A DNA stretch of 47,997 nt from JAUVXJ01 sp034430275 (lineage in GTDB: Bacteria > Chloroflexota > Anaerolineae > UBA7937 > B3-Chlor), in contig DAOUEW010000410.1 of the NCBI GenBank assembly GCA_034430275.1, positions 1 to 47,997 of the forward strand, written 5' to 3'. This document shows, in pieces, positions 1-8,841 of the stretch (positions are counted from its first letter, which is position 1; every line of letters begins with the position of its first letter). Under the pieces are notes generated by a model, which was not told the origin of the DNA, made no database searches, and worked only from the letters and a program-made list of their open reading frames with translations. A program made the position numbers and the translations under genes.

Positions 1-122
1 AGAAGAGGTGTCGGTGGGGTGTGCTTCGTTACCACATCTCCATACTGGCCCAAGTCTTTGAGAAGAGCAAGTGCACCTTCGACCTGGTCGCGTTGGCCAG
101 TCTGTGGAAAAGCAGCCGCGCG
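1..122. other. window edge, no confident gene
   Basis: On the minus strand, the frame that ends the neighbouring membrane gene with TGA stays open past that stop to the window edge, about 40 codons, and reads like protein (…ALALLKDLGQYGDVVTKH…). No start codon with a ribosome-binding site is visible for it. It may be the beginning of another minus-strand gene that runs off the left edge, or chance. It is too short to name. Confidence 0.2.
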
Positions 123-467
123 TCAAGGAATGAGGATCACGGCGAAGAGGATCTCCACAGCCAGGCTGATGACGTTCGAACGCTCGACCGACTTGTCCAG
201 GATCAGCCCCACGATCCTCGTGGCGCCGATGACTAAGTACACGATACCCAACATGCGGAACGTCTCGGGCGTGCGCAGGAGCAGCGGCACCGCCCCCAAT
301 GCAATGAAGGCGCCACCCAGGACAGCACGGATCTCGGTGACACCGCGCGGGCCCGGAGCACCCAGACCTGTGAAGCCCAGGACCGACAGCGGACGGACAA
401 ACGCCAACAGGCCCGTCGCTACGGTGAGCAGAGCAGCCGCGATCTTGAGAATCTCCAACAGACCCAT
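123..467 (-). CDS. small four-helix membrane protein (DUF4345-like)
   Basis: A 114-residue protein, hydrophobic throughout, with about four predicted membrane helices (roughly residues 5-25, 40-60, 66-86 and 92-112) and short charged loops. The start at MGLLEIL is chosen because GGGGTGA lies just upstream; a longer reading to 503 adds residues with no ribosome-binding site. The layout resembles small DUF4345-type membrane proteins, but no catalytic motif is visible and no function can be given. It lies 160 bp downstream of the DUF1295 gene on the same strand. Confidence 0.6.
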   Translation of the reverse strand: MGLLEILKIAAALLTVATGLLAFVRPLSVLGFTGLGAPGPRGVTEIRAVLGGAFIALGAVPLLLRTPETFRMLGIVYLVIGATRIVGLILDKSVERSNVISLAVEILFAVILIP

Positions 468-627
468 CTTCAGATCACCCCTTTCCGGTTTCTCGACAGC
501 CAAGCACCTGTGCGACGTGAACTATGAGCAAGCATGGTAAAGTGGCTATGCGCCACCAGCGACGATGGTCCCGGATACGAAGTGGACGATACGTCAACAG
601 TCCCATTCGCGACGGGATGTTGAGCAC

Positions 628-1422
628 CTACTCTGACCTCTTCCTCGGGAACCACGGCACGAAGGCGCTCGTGGACTCCACGTATTCGCGATAGCCGGGT
701 GTGGTCTCCTTCATCGTCTTCTCCAGCAGCGTCACCCCGGAGACCCGCAGCAGTAGGAAGGTGATGAGTAGAGGGCTGACGATGGCGAACACGCCGTTAG
801 GCACGGACAGCGCCACCAGATAGTGACCCCACCACATGATGGATTCGCCGAAGTAGTTGGGATGACGGGTGTAGCGCCAGAGGCCGGTGCTCAGGAGCTT
901 TCCCTTGTTTGCTGGGTTGGCAAGGAAGCGGGACAACTGCCAGTCGCCCACGGTCTCGAAGAAGAAGCCCAGGCACCACAACGGCACCGCCAGCATATCG
1001 ATCAGGGTGAGCGCGGCCGGGGTGGGGCTGTTGTGCGCGGCGAGGAAGGGCGCTGCCAGGACGCACATCACGGCGCCCTGGATCAAGAACACTTTGAAGT
1101 AGCTGAACCACCACCATTTGGCGCCCGCCTGTTCTCGCCATTCCCGGTAGCGATAGTCTTCTCCCTTGCCCCAGTTGCGCCGCAGAAGGTGGATGGTGAG
1201 GCGCAGCCCCCAGATAGTGACCAGGACGCTGATCAGCAGCTTTCGAGCCGGGTACCCGTGGGGTGTGATGAGAAAAGAGAACCAGTTCGCGAGCACCAGC
1301 CCCGTGCCCCACATAGGGTCAACGATGCTGGAGTTGCGCAAGACCAGACTGGCTATCCAGAGGGTAGTCATGAAGGCCCAGATGAAGAGGACCACACTGC
1401 CGTACAACTGCCAGAAAGTCAT
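628..1422 (-). CDS. DUF1295 family membrane protein (steroid 5-alpha-reductase-like fold)
   Basis: A 264-residue polytopic membrane protein. The signature YTRHPNYFGE, near residue 185, followed by a hydrophobic stretch and a C-terminal PGYREYVESTSAFVPWFP, is typical of the DUF1295 branch of the isoprenylcysteine methyltransferase / steroid 5-alpha-reductase superfamily. Length is normal for the family (about 250-270). Proteins of this superfamily use NADPH or SAM on lipid-like substrates in the membrane, but the DUF1295 substrate is not established, so only the fold is claimed. AGGAGGATACG precedes the ATG. The next gene upstream on this strand is degV, 29 bp away, so the two are probably co-transcribed. 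Confidence 0.85.
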   Translation of the reverse strand: MTFWQLYGSVVLFIWAFMTTLWIASLVLRNSSIVDPMWGTGLVLANWFSFLITPHGYPARKLLISVLVTIWGLRLTIHLLRRNWGKGEDYRYREWREQAGAKWWWFSYFKVFLIQGAVMCVLAAPFLAAHNSPTPAALTLIDMLAVPLWCLGFFFETVGDWQLSRFLANPANKGKLLSTGLWRYTRHPNYFGESIMWWGHYLVALSVPNGVFAIVSPLLITFLLLRVSGVTLLEKTMKETTPGYREYVESTSAFVPWFPRKRSE

Positions 1423-1451
1423 CGTATCCTCCTGTTGCCATTGGGCGCAAG

Positions 1452-2294
1452 CTAAGCTCGTTTGGCCACGGCGACTAAACCCACTGCGTTGGGTCCAACG
1501 TGGGCCCCGATAATCGGCGTGACCTCCACAGACAAAGGGGTCTCGTCTGAGGGGAAGAGGTGACGTGCTTGCTGGTAGAGCTCCTCAGCCCTCTGGGGGG
1601 CGTTCGTGTGCACAAGCGCCAGTTGCTCGAGGGGACCGAGGTCGGTCACCAACTCGATCATACGCCCGATGCAGCCAGTGCGGGTTCGAACCCTCTCACT
1701 TCCCAACTCGCCGTTGTGCATCATGATCAGCGGCTTGATGCCCAGGATGGTGCTCAGCCCGTACTGGATGGCTGTGAGTCTGCCACTGCGCCTCAGGAAC
1801 TCCACGGTGTTCAAGGCAGCGTACGAATGGATGCGAGGCGTCATGTTCTCCAGAAGCGATACGATGTCGCTCACGGACTGCCCTTCTCTGGCTGCCTCTG
1901 CCGCAGCGATAGCAGCGAGGCCCGTTCCCACAGTCACCTGTCCGGCGTCAAAGACGGTCACGGGGATGGACTCTGTCTGCTCTGCTGCCTTGCGAGCCAC
2001 GTCACAGGTGGCGCTGAGGGTGCCAGCGATATGGATAGACACGACCTGGTCGGCTCCCTGGTCCGCCAGGTCCTCATAGACCTTGGAGAAGGCGGGCAGC
2101 CCTGGCACCGCTGTGGTGGGGAAGGTCTCACTGCGGGGCAGCATCTCGTAGAACTCCCGGCGTGACAGCTCGACGCCATCGAGGTAACTCTGGGTGCCGA
2201 AGTTGATGTAAAGAGGGATGACCTTGATCCCGTACTTCTGGAGCACATCCTGGGGTAGATCACAGGTGCTGTCGGTCACGATCTTGACGGTCAT
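1452..2294 (-). CDS. DegV family fatty-acid-binding protein
   Basis: A 280-residue DegV protein. The family opening IVTDSTCDLP (residues 4-13), the TFPTTAVPG loop and the SIHIAGTLSA segment are all present; these positions line the fatty-acid pocket in structurally known DegV/FakB proteins. FakB proteins present fatty acids to the kinase FakA, but no FakA is visible here, so a role in fatty-acid activation is inferred from the family only. The start is fixed by AAAGGAGGTTTCG before ATG at 2294; the open frame continues further upstream without a ribosome-binding site. It is soluble and followed closely by the DUF1295 gene. Confidence 0.92.
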   Translation of the reverse strand: MTVKIVTDSTCDLPQDVLQKYGIKVIPLYINFGTQSYLDGVELSRREFYEMLPRSETFPTTAVPGLPAFSKVYEDLADQGADQVVSIHIAGTLSATCDVARKAAEQTESIPVTVFDAGQVTVGTGLAAIAAAEAAREGQSVSDIVSLLENMTPRIHSYAALNTVEFLRRSGRLTAIQYGLSTILGIKPLIMMHNGELGSERVRTRTGCIGRMIELVTDLGPLEQLALVHTNAPQRAEELYQQARHLFPSDETPLSVEVTPIIGAHVGPNAVGLVAVAKRA

Positions 2295-2543
2295 CGAAAC
2301 CTCCTTTGTCTCCTGCTGGCTGCTGGCGGAAACGGACCATCCGTGATCGGCAACGAACGCGCGTTGGCCCAGGCGTCTGTAACCTCGACCGGTAGCCCGC
2401 CGGGCCCAACGCATATGCGAGCGAGAGTGAGAGAGGAACCTCGGTTGTGGTCGAAGGGCCTGGTCTCTGACCCCCGCTCTTCGACGTTTAGGGCGTGATA
2501 GACGATACTCTATGAATCAGGAAGTGCTTGGTGCCGTGGGCGA

Positions 2544-3011
2544 TCAGGCGGTGATGGCGGTATCGTCTTCCACCTCTTCAGTGGTAGCCAGCACCGCGCG
2601 CGCGTTCCTGAGGGCGCTCTGATACGCCCTGTCTCCGCTAGCTGTGGAGCCCGCAGGCGCTTGCCGCGCCCTACTGTCCAACATCAGGCGCAGTTGGTTG
2701 TGGGCGTAGAGCACGTCTTTGGCCTCGGGGCTGAGCATGAGGAGTAGACGCGCCCACAGGCGTTTCAGCAGTTCCTCACCGTCGTCATGTGCGCGGCCTT
2801 CCTCCAAAGCGGCCGCTACGTCGTCTATCAGGTCGTCGTCGAGCAAGGAGGAGAGGAACTCCATGAGACCGTAGTCAGCCGCGGCTTGGCCCATCTTCCG
2901 CGCTTCCCTATAGCGCTGATTCGGGGGCAGCGCAGCTAGCTGGTGAACCGCTTCCGCCTCGGTGGGGCCGCACATCGCGACGACTCTCTTGACGAACTCG
3001 TCTCGCTTCAT
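2544..3011 (-). CDS. conserved-looking hypothetical protein, helical, acidic
   Basis: A 155-residue soluble protein that I do not recognise. It is predicted mostly helical, with a basic first helix (MKRDEFVKRVV), an acidic middle (SSLLDDDLIDD) and an acidic C-terminus (TEEVEDDTAITA). The only Cys is near residue 14. There is no signal peptide or membrane segment. Amino-acid use and codon bias match neighbouring genes and the frame is open over its whole length, so it is probably real. The ribosome-binding site before ATG 3011 is not strong. Confidence 0.6.
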   Translation of the reverse strand: MKRDEFVKRVVAMCGPTEAEAVHQLAALPPNQRYREARKMGQAAADYGLMEFLSSLLDDDLIDDVAAALEEGRAHDDGEELLKRLWARLLLMLSPEAKDVLYAHNQLRLMLDSRARQAPAGSTASGDRAYQSALRNARAVLATTEEVEDDTAITA

Positions 3012-3414
3012 GTGGCGTGACTACTTGAGCCTTTGCTGTGGCTTTGTGACGAGCCATCTACTAGCCAGGGGCGCAGCGTGCACAACGATCACATCGTCAG
3101 CCATGGGATGAGCCTACCTTCGTATCCAGGCAGCTTGAACCTCTCCTGGATCGGTTGCAGGCCCGTGGTGTTGGGCTGCATTATAGCAATCCTGCTGTGC
3201 AAAGGCAAGCGACTCCCCTCCGCGCTGCAGGCACAGAGTATGGCGGCTCCTGGAGTGTTCTTGCGGGCTCGGCATAAGTTCGAAGCGCACTGAGGTTCTG
3301 ATCCAGGCACGCGCCGTGTCGCGATGGATGACGAGAAGGAATCCGGGATCCACGAAGGCGTTGTCCCATCGTGTGATAGGCCTCGTTGGAGCCGAGTCCT
3401 TGAACAAAGCTGGA
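3012..3414. other. about 400-bp stretch without a supported gene
   Basis: Open frames exist on both strands (for example 3114-3467 minus and 3033-3293 plus), but none has a convincing start, domain or codon pattern, and the minus-strand one overlaps the methyltransferase. No RNA gene or strong hairpin was seen. Confidence 0.4.
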
Positions 3415-3987
3415 TCAGACGGGCGTCCGTGTGCGGGTGGATCTGGACGACCTCCCAGCCTGAGCAACCCAGTGATGCTCGGGAAGCGGATCGATGACTG
3501 ATGCTTCCTTACGGAATCGTGCGTAGTTGCCGTCTCGTTGCTCTAGCGCGAAAAGGCCGCTCTCCTGCACCAGAGCTGCCGCCTTCTTCGCCCCTCCCGC
3601 CGTGTCCTCGAGAACAGCGAGCGTAGCCCCTGCCCTGAGTATGCGATGTAATTCCCGAAGAGTACCCGGCTTGTCGGGGAACTCGTGGAAGGCATCGGCG
3701 ATGAAACCTACGTCGACGCTGCTATCGGGGAGTCCCGTGTGCTTCGCATCCCCGAGGATGACCCGGAGATTCTTCAATCGATAGAGCTTGGCCCTGAGCC
3801 ACAGGGCTATCACGCCAGCGGGTGAGAGATCTAGAGCGTAGACTTGCCCCTGGGGTCCGGCCATTCTGGCGGCGATCAAAGGCGACGTGCCGAAGCCGAA
3901 GCCCTCCTCCAAGACCTCCGAACCGTCCCTGACCCCGCTTCGCTCCGGCCATTTTTCCCTCCACCAGGGGGGCCGAATGAGTTCCAT
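3415..3987 (-). CDS. class I SAM-dependent methyltransferase
   Basis: A 190-residue Rossmann-type methyltransferase. The glycine-rich SAM motif reads VLEEGFGFGTS (about residues 25-35), with Glu-Phe in place of the usual Leu-Gly-Cys pattern. An acidic motif II follows in VYALDLSP, then GDAKHTGLPDSSVD, and the family-typical RELHRILRAGATLAV. The substrate is unknown. The C-terminus carries about 30 extra residues rich in Ser, Arg and Thr that look non-family. The frame is open upstream of the ATG (…LSFVWFPIM) back to a TAG at 4024, where a 51-residue membrane ORF in the same frame ends, so the true protein may once have been longer. No clear ribosome-binding site precedes ATG 3987. Confidence 0.7.
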   Translation of the reverse strand: MELIRPPWWREKWPERSGVRDGSEVLEEGFGFGTSPLIAARMAGPQGQVYALDLSPAGVIALWLRAKLYRLKNLRVILGDAKHTGLPDSSVDVGFIADAFHEFPDKPGTLRELHRILRAGATLAVLEDTAGGAKKAAALVQESGLFALEQRDGNYARFRKEASVIDPLPEHHWVAQAGRSSRSTRTRTPV

Positions 3988-4023
3988 GATGGGGAACCAT
4001 ACGAAGCTAAGAGGGGAGAACAG

Positions 4024-4179
4024 CTAGACTGGACCAAGTGGGACTGATCGGCGCAGGATCACGGCGGAAAGTAAGTATGTGAGACCAGCTAGGCCGTGCA
4101 CCAGCAGAAGCACCCCAAGGACCTTGAGCACGACGGGATGGAGTTGGATGAACTGCAGAATCTGGGTCAGTAGTTGCAT
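4024..4179 (-). CDS. small membrane ORF, in frame with the downstream methyltransferase
   Basis: This 51-codon ORF (MQLLTQILQFIQLHPVV…) has one long hydrophobic stretch of about 25 residues and a basic C-terminus (LRRSV). It ends at TAG 4024-4026. The following codons in the same frame read straight into the methyltransferase without another stop. It may be a genuine small membrane protein, or the N-terminal membrane anchor of the methyltransferase separated by a nonsense mutation. No good ribosome-binding site is visible. Confidence 0.4.
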   Translation of the reverse strand: MQLLTQILQFIQLHPVVLKVLGVLLLVHGLAGLTYLLSAVILRRSVPLGPV

Positions 4180-4246
4180 TGGTTTGTAGTCAGCCTGCGC
4201 ACTAGATTCCGTTTCTCCTTGGCGAAGACCTAAATCAGGCCGGTTC

Positions 4247-7200
4247 TCACTGGAGCGCCTGATACTGCTCGGTGGGTATGCCGGCCTGCTGGAACAGGGC
4301 GCGGATCGCTTGCATCTCTTCGTCGCTGGGTCCGGACCCCACCCCGTAGTACCCCAGCCCCACGTAGCCGCCGCGCGGTGGGTTGTCGGTGATGGTCCAG
4401 ATGGCGAACTGCTGCACGCGGAAAGGCTCCTCCAGGAAGGCGGGGAGGTTGAGCAGCTTGATCAGGTCTTCAGGCACGGGGGCCGTGCTCACCGCGAAGT
4501 GGTCGCTCTCTCCTGGTGCGTCCAGTTCCATGCTCGCGCAAGCCGCAGACAGGGTGAGGGTCTGCCTGCTCCCCTGTGAGGGCAGCTCCACCGTCTGGGA
4601 CCTTCTCACAACCATGTTCTGAGTACCCCCTGTCTGTGCGAGGAAGATGGTGCCGGCCTGGATGGTGATCTCTAGCGGCTGCGCACTCAGTGACTCCAGG
4701 ATCAGATCGATCCTCTCCAGGCCCTGTCCTGTGATGGTCGCCTGCGCCAGTGCTTCAGCAAGAGCTTGACCGAGTTCCACCGAGGTGGCAGCAGCAGGCG
4801 GAGCTGGAGGAAGTGGGGTGGGGCTGGCAGCCGGTTGAGTTTCCCCGTAGTCCGCAAGGGACACGTTGAGAGCCAAATGGGTTGTACTGCACCAACCCTC
4901 GTGCCCGTCGGAGGTCGTGACCTCGACCCAGGTGGCCTCAGGGTTGCAGCCCTCGATGGTGAGGGTGGAATCGGCAGGGACCTGACAGACCACATCGCCC
5001 GCGACCCCGGGCTCCTCTGTGAGGGTCAAGTCGGCGCGGGCCAGGGCATCGGGGAGGTGCTGGGGGACACCTCCCGCCAGGGGGGAGCCGCTGTGAAGTG
5101 CCTCGACGGCGTCCAGTTCCGCCCCCGTAGCGGTGCCTGGCTGTACGTCCGTGATGCGGACGAAGACGACCTCCTTCAGCCCTACGTCTGCCAGATCTAA
5201 GGGCTCCGGGCACTCATCCACCATCGGATATGAATACCAGGTCTCTCCGTCGTTGCTGACCTCGACGAGGATGAAGTCATCCCGGGCGGATTCCCCGAAG
5301 ACCTGTAGATCTGGTCCAGACCCATCGCGGACGACGTTGTCGCTGAAGACCAGGAGCACGCTTCCGCCCGCGCCTAGTTGGAGCATGCCTGAGCAGCACG
5401 GCTGTTCGACCAGATCGGGAGCGCCTAGCGCGGTCTGCGGGTCTGCGTATTGCTGGCTCTGACCTTGACCGGGGTTGTAAGCCACCACTCGATCGGCGAA
5501 GGGCGACCCCGGCGTGGGGGTGGGGCCGGGTGCCAGGATCGTCGTCAGCGGTGCCACCATGGGCAGTTCGATGCCTCCTGGCCCGCCACCCGTGATACCC
5601 ATCAGGATGACCCCCGCGCCCAGAAGTCCCAGCACAAGGAAGACGCTCCATAGGGCAGCCATGCTCCTGCGCCGATCGGAGACCACGGTGGTCACGGCAG
5701 CGAAGAGCAGAAAGGCCGCGAACGAGCCCAATGTGATGGCGATCTGCGTCTGGAGGGACAGGGAGAGAGATACGGTCCCCTGGAGACGGTCGTAGATGAT
5801 GGAGCTGCCGAGAGACAGGGCAGCAAGCAGACCGAGGGTGGCTGGGACGCTGCACAGGGCAGCCAGTACTCGCCGCAGGAGCACACGGCGAGTGGTGACC
5901 TCGACCTTGGCCTGAGGAGCGAATGTCAACAGGTCTTGTTTGAGACGATCGAAACCTCCCTCGGGCAGGTTCGATCTGTTGACCTCTGCACGGACGCGAT
6001 TCCCTTGCGGCGAGCGACCGTGGAGCAGGATGCGCTTGCCCGGCTTGGGCTCTTCCAGACGTTCAAGCTTGGCGAAGACTGGCTTCTCCTGGCCGCTCTT
6101 ACGATGGAAAACGACGCCTCTGGAGGGCGAGATCGCTATCTCGCGGATCCTGGTGGGACGCAGAGCGTCGACCAGGCAACTGGCAGGCACCACCAGGACG
6201 AAGAAGACTATGAGTAGGGAGAGCAGCCAGTTGAGTTCGACCCCTTGCATGGCTACTGCGGCACCCGCCGCCCATCCGCAGAGGAAGAACCATGCCAAAC
6301 CCAGCAGTGCCGTAGCCACTCTTCTGAGCACGCTCTTGCCGCGCCAGGGGTATGTGTGGTCCGCTTGCTGCTGGGCTGGGGCTGTAGCCACGGGCAACTC
6401 TTGTACAGGCGCCGTCTCCAGGCCCAGCAGCTTTCTGGCGCCCTGCCTGATTTCGTTCAGGGACACGCGGTTCATGTACTCGGCCACCCCAGCTATGAGC
6501 TGTGTGTTGGAGATGGTCAAGCTTCGATCGGCCCTGACTCCTGGCAGAAGTCCCAGGAAGCGCTCCTGGGTGGCGGGCGTGTAGGGCACCTTGCGTGCGG
6601 CAATCACATGGTTCGAATGATCCACGACCAGGAAGTAGCAGTACTCTTGCGTCAGCAGGGATTCCAGCCTGCTGAGCTGGCCTTCGCTGAGGGGGTCTGA
6701 TGGCCCCGTAACAGTGCCTGCTCCGACGATCCAGGTCTCCTTGAAGAAGGGCTCTTTAGGATCGTCCCAGAGAATGGGGTACACACCGTAGAGCTGGAAG
6801 GTGGCCGCCTGGAAGGCATGGATGTACAGGCTCATCTCGGTCTCTGCGGTGAGCGGGCCACGGAACTCGTCCGGAGAGGCACGTACGACCAAGGCCGCGA
6901 CGGGCCCCGTGTCATCGCGGACCAAGACGCAGATGCTCTTGGCCAGTTGTTGCAGGACGAGAGGGTCCAGTAGGGAGGGGTCGCGAGACACGTCTCGCCA
7001 GAGGGGCAGATCTGTCGCCTCGTGGGTTGTGGCGGGAGGCTCCTGCTCTGTGTCTTCCTCTTGGGGCATGGGCAGCGCTCCGGGATGGCCTTTCCGCAAC
7101 ACCTGTGGCCCTTTCATGGTCTGGAGTTGGGCCAGGCTGACGCCCTTGAAGCCAGCTTCATCCAGGAAGGCCCAGAAGCACTCCGTTCCGGTTCCGGAGT

Positions 7201-7408
7201 AGCCGAACTTCATTATGGAGATGTCTGTGCCACCGGAATGCCGGGTGATGATCTCCTGGTGGCCATCAGCGAAGAGCAACTCAATCCGGGTGTTCGGGAG
7301 GCCGGAGAGGCAGCGGACTTCCGCGAGATCGCCGTGTTGAGCGATGAGCCTCCGTGCCTCGCTGCGCATGGCCTGTTCGTACGGTGTCTGGCTTGCCACC
7401 TTGGCCAC
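4247..7408 (-). CDS. large multidomain membrane protein with extracellular SH3b-like and ligand-binding-like regions
   Basis: A 1053-residue protein built in blocks. Residues 1-350 are soluble and look cytoplasmic, with no recognised domain. Two hydrophobic helices follow near 365-410, then a 100-residue globular piece (about 420-510), then further helices near 520-550, 560-585 and 595-620. A Pro/Thr linker (APGPTPTPGSP, about 635) leads to a region resembling the sugar- or surface-binding modules of cell-surface proteins (DPQTALGAPD … FILVEVSNDGETWY). Next comes an SH3b-like module with paired Cys (VCQVPADSTLTIEGCNPEATW), a second Pro-rich linker and a C-terminal globular domain. The order suggests an inside-to-outside sensor or surface protein; this is inference. 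No enzyme motif was seen. It is not obviously in an operon. Confidence 0.7.
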   Translation of the reverse strand: MAKVASQTPYEQAMRSEARRLIAQHGDLAEVRCLSGLPNTRIELLFADGHQEIITRHSGGTDISIMKFGYSGTGTECFWAFLDEAGFKGVSLAQLQTMKGPQVLRKGHPGALPMPQEEDTEQEPPATTHEATDLPLWRDVSRDPSLLDPLVLQQLAKSICVLVRDDTGPVAALVVRASPDEFRGPLTAETEMSLYIHAFQAATFQLYGVYPILWDDPKEPFFKETWIVGAGTVTGPSDPLSEGQLSRLESLLTQEYCYFLVVDHSNHVIAARKVPYTPATQERFLGLLPGVRADRSLTISNTQLIAGVAEYMNRVSLNEIRQGARKLLGLETAPVQELPVATAPAQQQADHTYPWRGKSVLRRVATALLGLAWFFLCGWAAGAAVAMQGVELNWLLSLLIVFFVLVVPASCLVDALRPTRIREIAISPSRGVVFHRKSGQEKPVFAKLERLEEPKPGKRILLHGRSPQGNRVRAEVNRSNLPEGGFDRLKQDLLTFAPQAKVEVTTRRVLLRRVLAALCSVPATLGLLAALSLGSSIIYDRLQGTVSLSLSLQTQIAITLGSFAAFLLFAAVTTVVSDRRRSMAALWSVFLVLGLLGAGVILMGITGGGPGGIELPMVAPLTTILAPGPTPTPGSPFADRVVAYNPGQGQSQQYADPQTALGAPDLVEQPCCSGMLQLGAGGSVLLVFSDNVVRDGSGPDLQVFGESARDDFILVEVSNDGETWYSYPMVDECPEPLDLADVGLKEVVFVRITDVQPGTATGAELDAVEALHSGSPLAGGVPQHLPDALARADLTLTEEPGVAGDVVCQVPADSTLTIEGCNPEATWVEVTTSDGHEGWCSTTHLALNVSLADYGETQPAASPTPLPPAPPAAATSVELGQALAEALAQATITGQGLERIDLILESLSAQPLEITIQAGTIFLAQTGGTQNMVVRRSQTVELPSQGSRQTLTLSAACASMELDAPGESDHFAVSTAPVPEDLIKLLNLPAFLEEPFRVQQFAIWTITDNPPRGGYVGLGYYGVGSGPSDEEMQAIRALFQQAGIPTEQYQALQ

Positions 7409-7996
7409 CTCCTTGCTGCCCTGCCTGAGAAGCAGCCGGTGCTAGTCCTTGCCGACGTGAACAGATGTCACCCGCGTGGGACCAGCAAGGCCCGATTCTG
7501 CTGCACGTGGCGCGCTATCTGGTGCCGCGATATTCTGTCCGGGAATGCGCCTGTCTGGGCACTCCGACAAAACGACGGCGAATGGCCACCAAGAGCAAAG
7601 GCTCGCCCTTCTTGCAGGACGAGCCTCTGCGCTGCCGCGTTCCACTGATGGGGGTGCTCATCCTGCACCCGACCCACCACATATATCGCATAACACAAGA
7701 CCACGTTGGTCTCTCGTGTCGGCGAAGTGGCAAGATTATACTACCGTCGCTCTCTTAGTGCAACCTGGCGTGGCAGGGGTCTCTCAGTGTTCATGACTGG
7801 ACAGATGGGGACGCAAGTGATGATCGGCCCGCAGAGGGGCCTCGTAAGGGGCGACGGCAGCGCTCTCTTGGAGGAGAAGTCGGTGGGGGGCTGCTCTAGC
7901 GGCGTCAGCCAGTTCGTGATAGAATAGGCTAGCCGTTCTACACTTACCCCGGATGACCATTGGTGCCAGGTGTCCTCAGGGAGACGAGGAACCTCG
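7409..7996. other. about 590-bp stretch without a supported gene
   Basis: This lies between the leftward membrane-protein gene and the decayed WD40 gene. Only short overlapping open frames are present. It should hold the promoter of the leftward gene, but no hexamer pair with good spacing could be picked with confidence. A -10-like TATACT lies near 7737 on the plus strand without a matching -35. Confidence 0.35.
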
Positions 7997-8268
7997 ATGG
8001 AGAAGCCGGCCACCATATCGGCTCACCACGGTCATGTGACCAGCGTCGCTTTCGCTCCCCATCGCCAGACTCTGGTCTCCGGCGGCATGGCCAACGAGGT
8101 GAAACTGTGGGCGGTTCCCGCCTGGGAGCTCCTGCAGATGCTCCAAGGTGGTCCGAATAGCGTCGACACCCTCTTCTTTACCTCCGGACGGACACTTCTT
8201 GGTGTGCGGAGCCGCCGACACCACGGTGAGTCGGTGGCCTGCAAGGGGGTCCTCTGGAGCTGGCTCCA
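7997..8268 (+). pseudogene. WD40-repeat protein remnant, frameshifted
   Basis: From ATG 7997, preceded by GAGGAAC, the frame encodes a good WD40 blade (GHVTSVAFAPHRQTLVSGG … VKLWAV) and the start of the next blade (NSVDTLFF). Near 8180 the blade continues only in another frame (PDGHFLVCGAADTTVSRW), so one base has been gained or two lost. The WD40 signal then fades. What remains is about one and a half blades of a protein that normally needs six to eight. It is read as a decayed fragment rather than a functional gene. Confidence 0.65.
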
Positions 8269-8340
8269 TGAGGCGCCGTTCGTTTGTGCCCAGCCCAGAC
8301 GCTGGAAGGCATCAAGCGTGGCACGTGGAGGCGTTGCCCA

Positions 8341-8577
8341 ATGAAGATCGGCTACAGAGAGCCTTCCCTGAAGAAGAGGTTGGCTGCAAGGACTTCTTGG
8401 AAGCGAGTTGTCCGCCATCGTATGGGGGTCAAAGCTCCGCGAGGCTACGGTTGGCTGACCAACCCGAGAAGGGCGGCCTATGATCGTGTCTACAACAGGA
8501 CGACCAAAGGCTGTCTGATCGTCCCAGTGGTTCTCTTTGCCGTGGCCATCTTGGTGATAGTTCTTTCCTTCACATAG
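8341..8577 (+). CDS. small basic protein with C-terminal membrane anchor
   Basis: A 78-residue protein. The first 55 residues are strongly basic and contain a conserved-looking GVKAPRGYGWLTNPRRAAYD stretch ending in RVYNRTT. The last 22 residues form one hydrophobic helix (LIVPVVLFAVAILVIVLSF). The pattern 'GYG…W…NP.(K/R)A.Y..VYN.TT' resembles small uncharacterised proteins common in Firmicutes and their mobile elements; this is from memory and not checked. GTGGAGGCG precedes ATG 8341, which is preferred over the upstream ATG at 8284. It lies directly downstream of the WD40 remnant. Confidence 0.6.
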   Translation: MKIGYREPSLKKRLAARTSWKRVVRHRMGVKAPRGYGWLTNPRRAAYDRVYNRTTKGCLIVPVVLFAVAILVIVLSFT

Positions 8578-8841
8578 GCAACGACCAGCGGTCTCTCGTA
8601 AGAGGTGCGCAGCGAGTTCCTTTCGGAGTGACTCGCTGTCTGGGATCTGACCCAGACGTGGTGTGGGAGGACCATCGTGGTTTGGCGCGGAGTGGATGAC
8701 TGGTTTGTCGCCCTGCGGCATTGACCGAGGGCGAGTTGGGGCCGATGCCCCGTGGCAAGCTGACATAGCGAAGAGGAAACGGTGCCAGATCGCGGGAGAT
8801 TGGCCGCAAGCGCCGACACAACAGACAAAGAGGTGACAGAG

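Noticed and set aside
1682..1693. GGGTTCGAACCC, which looks like a tRNA T-arm
   Set aside because: It lies inside the degV reading frame, and no acceptor, D or anticodon arms surround it.
3114..3467. 117-codon minus-strand frame after the methyltransferase
   Set aside because: Overlaps the methyltransferase C-terminus, lacks a ribosome-binding site and shows no family pattern.
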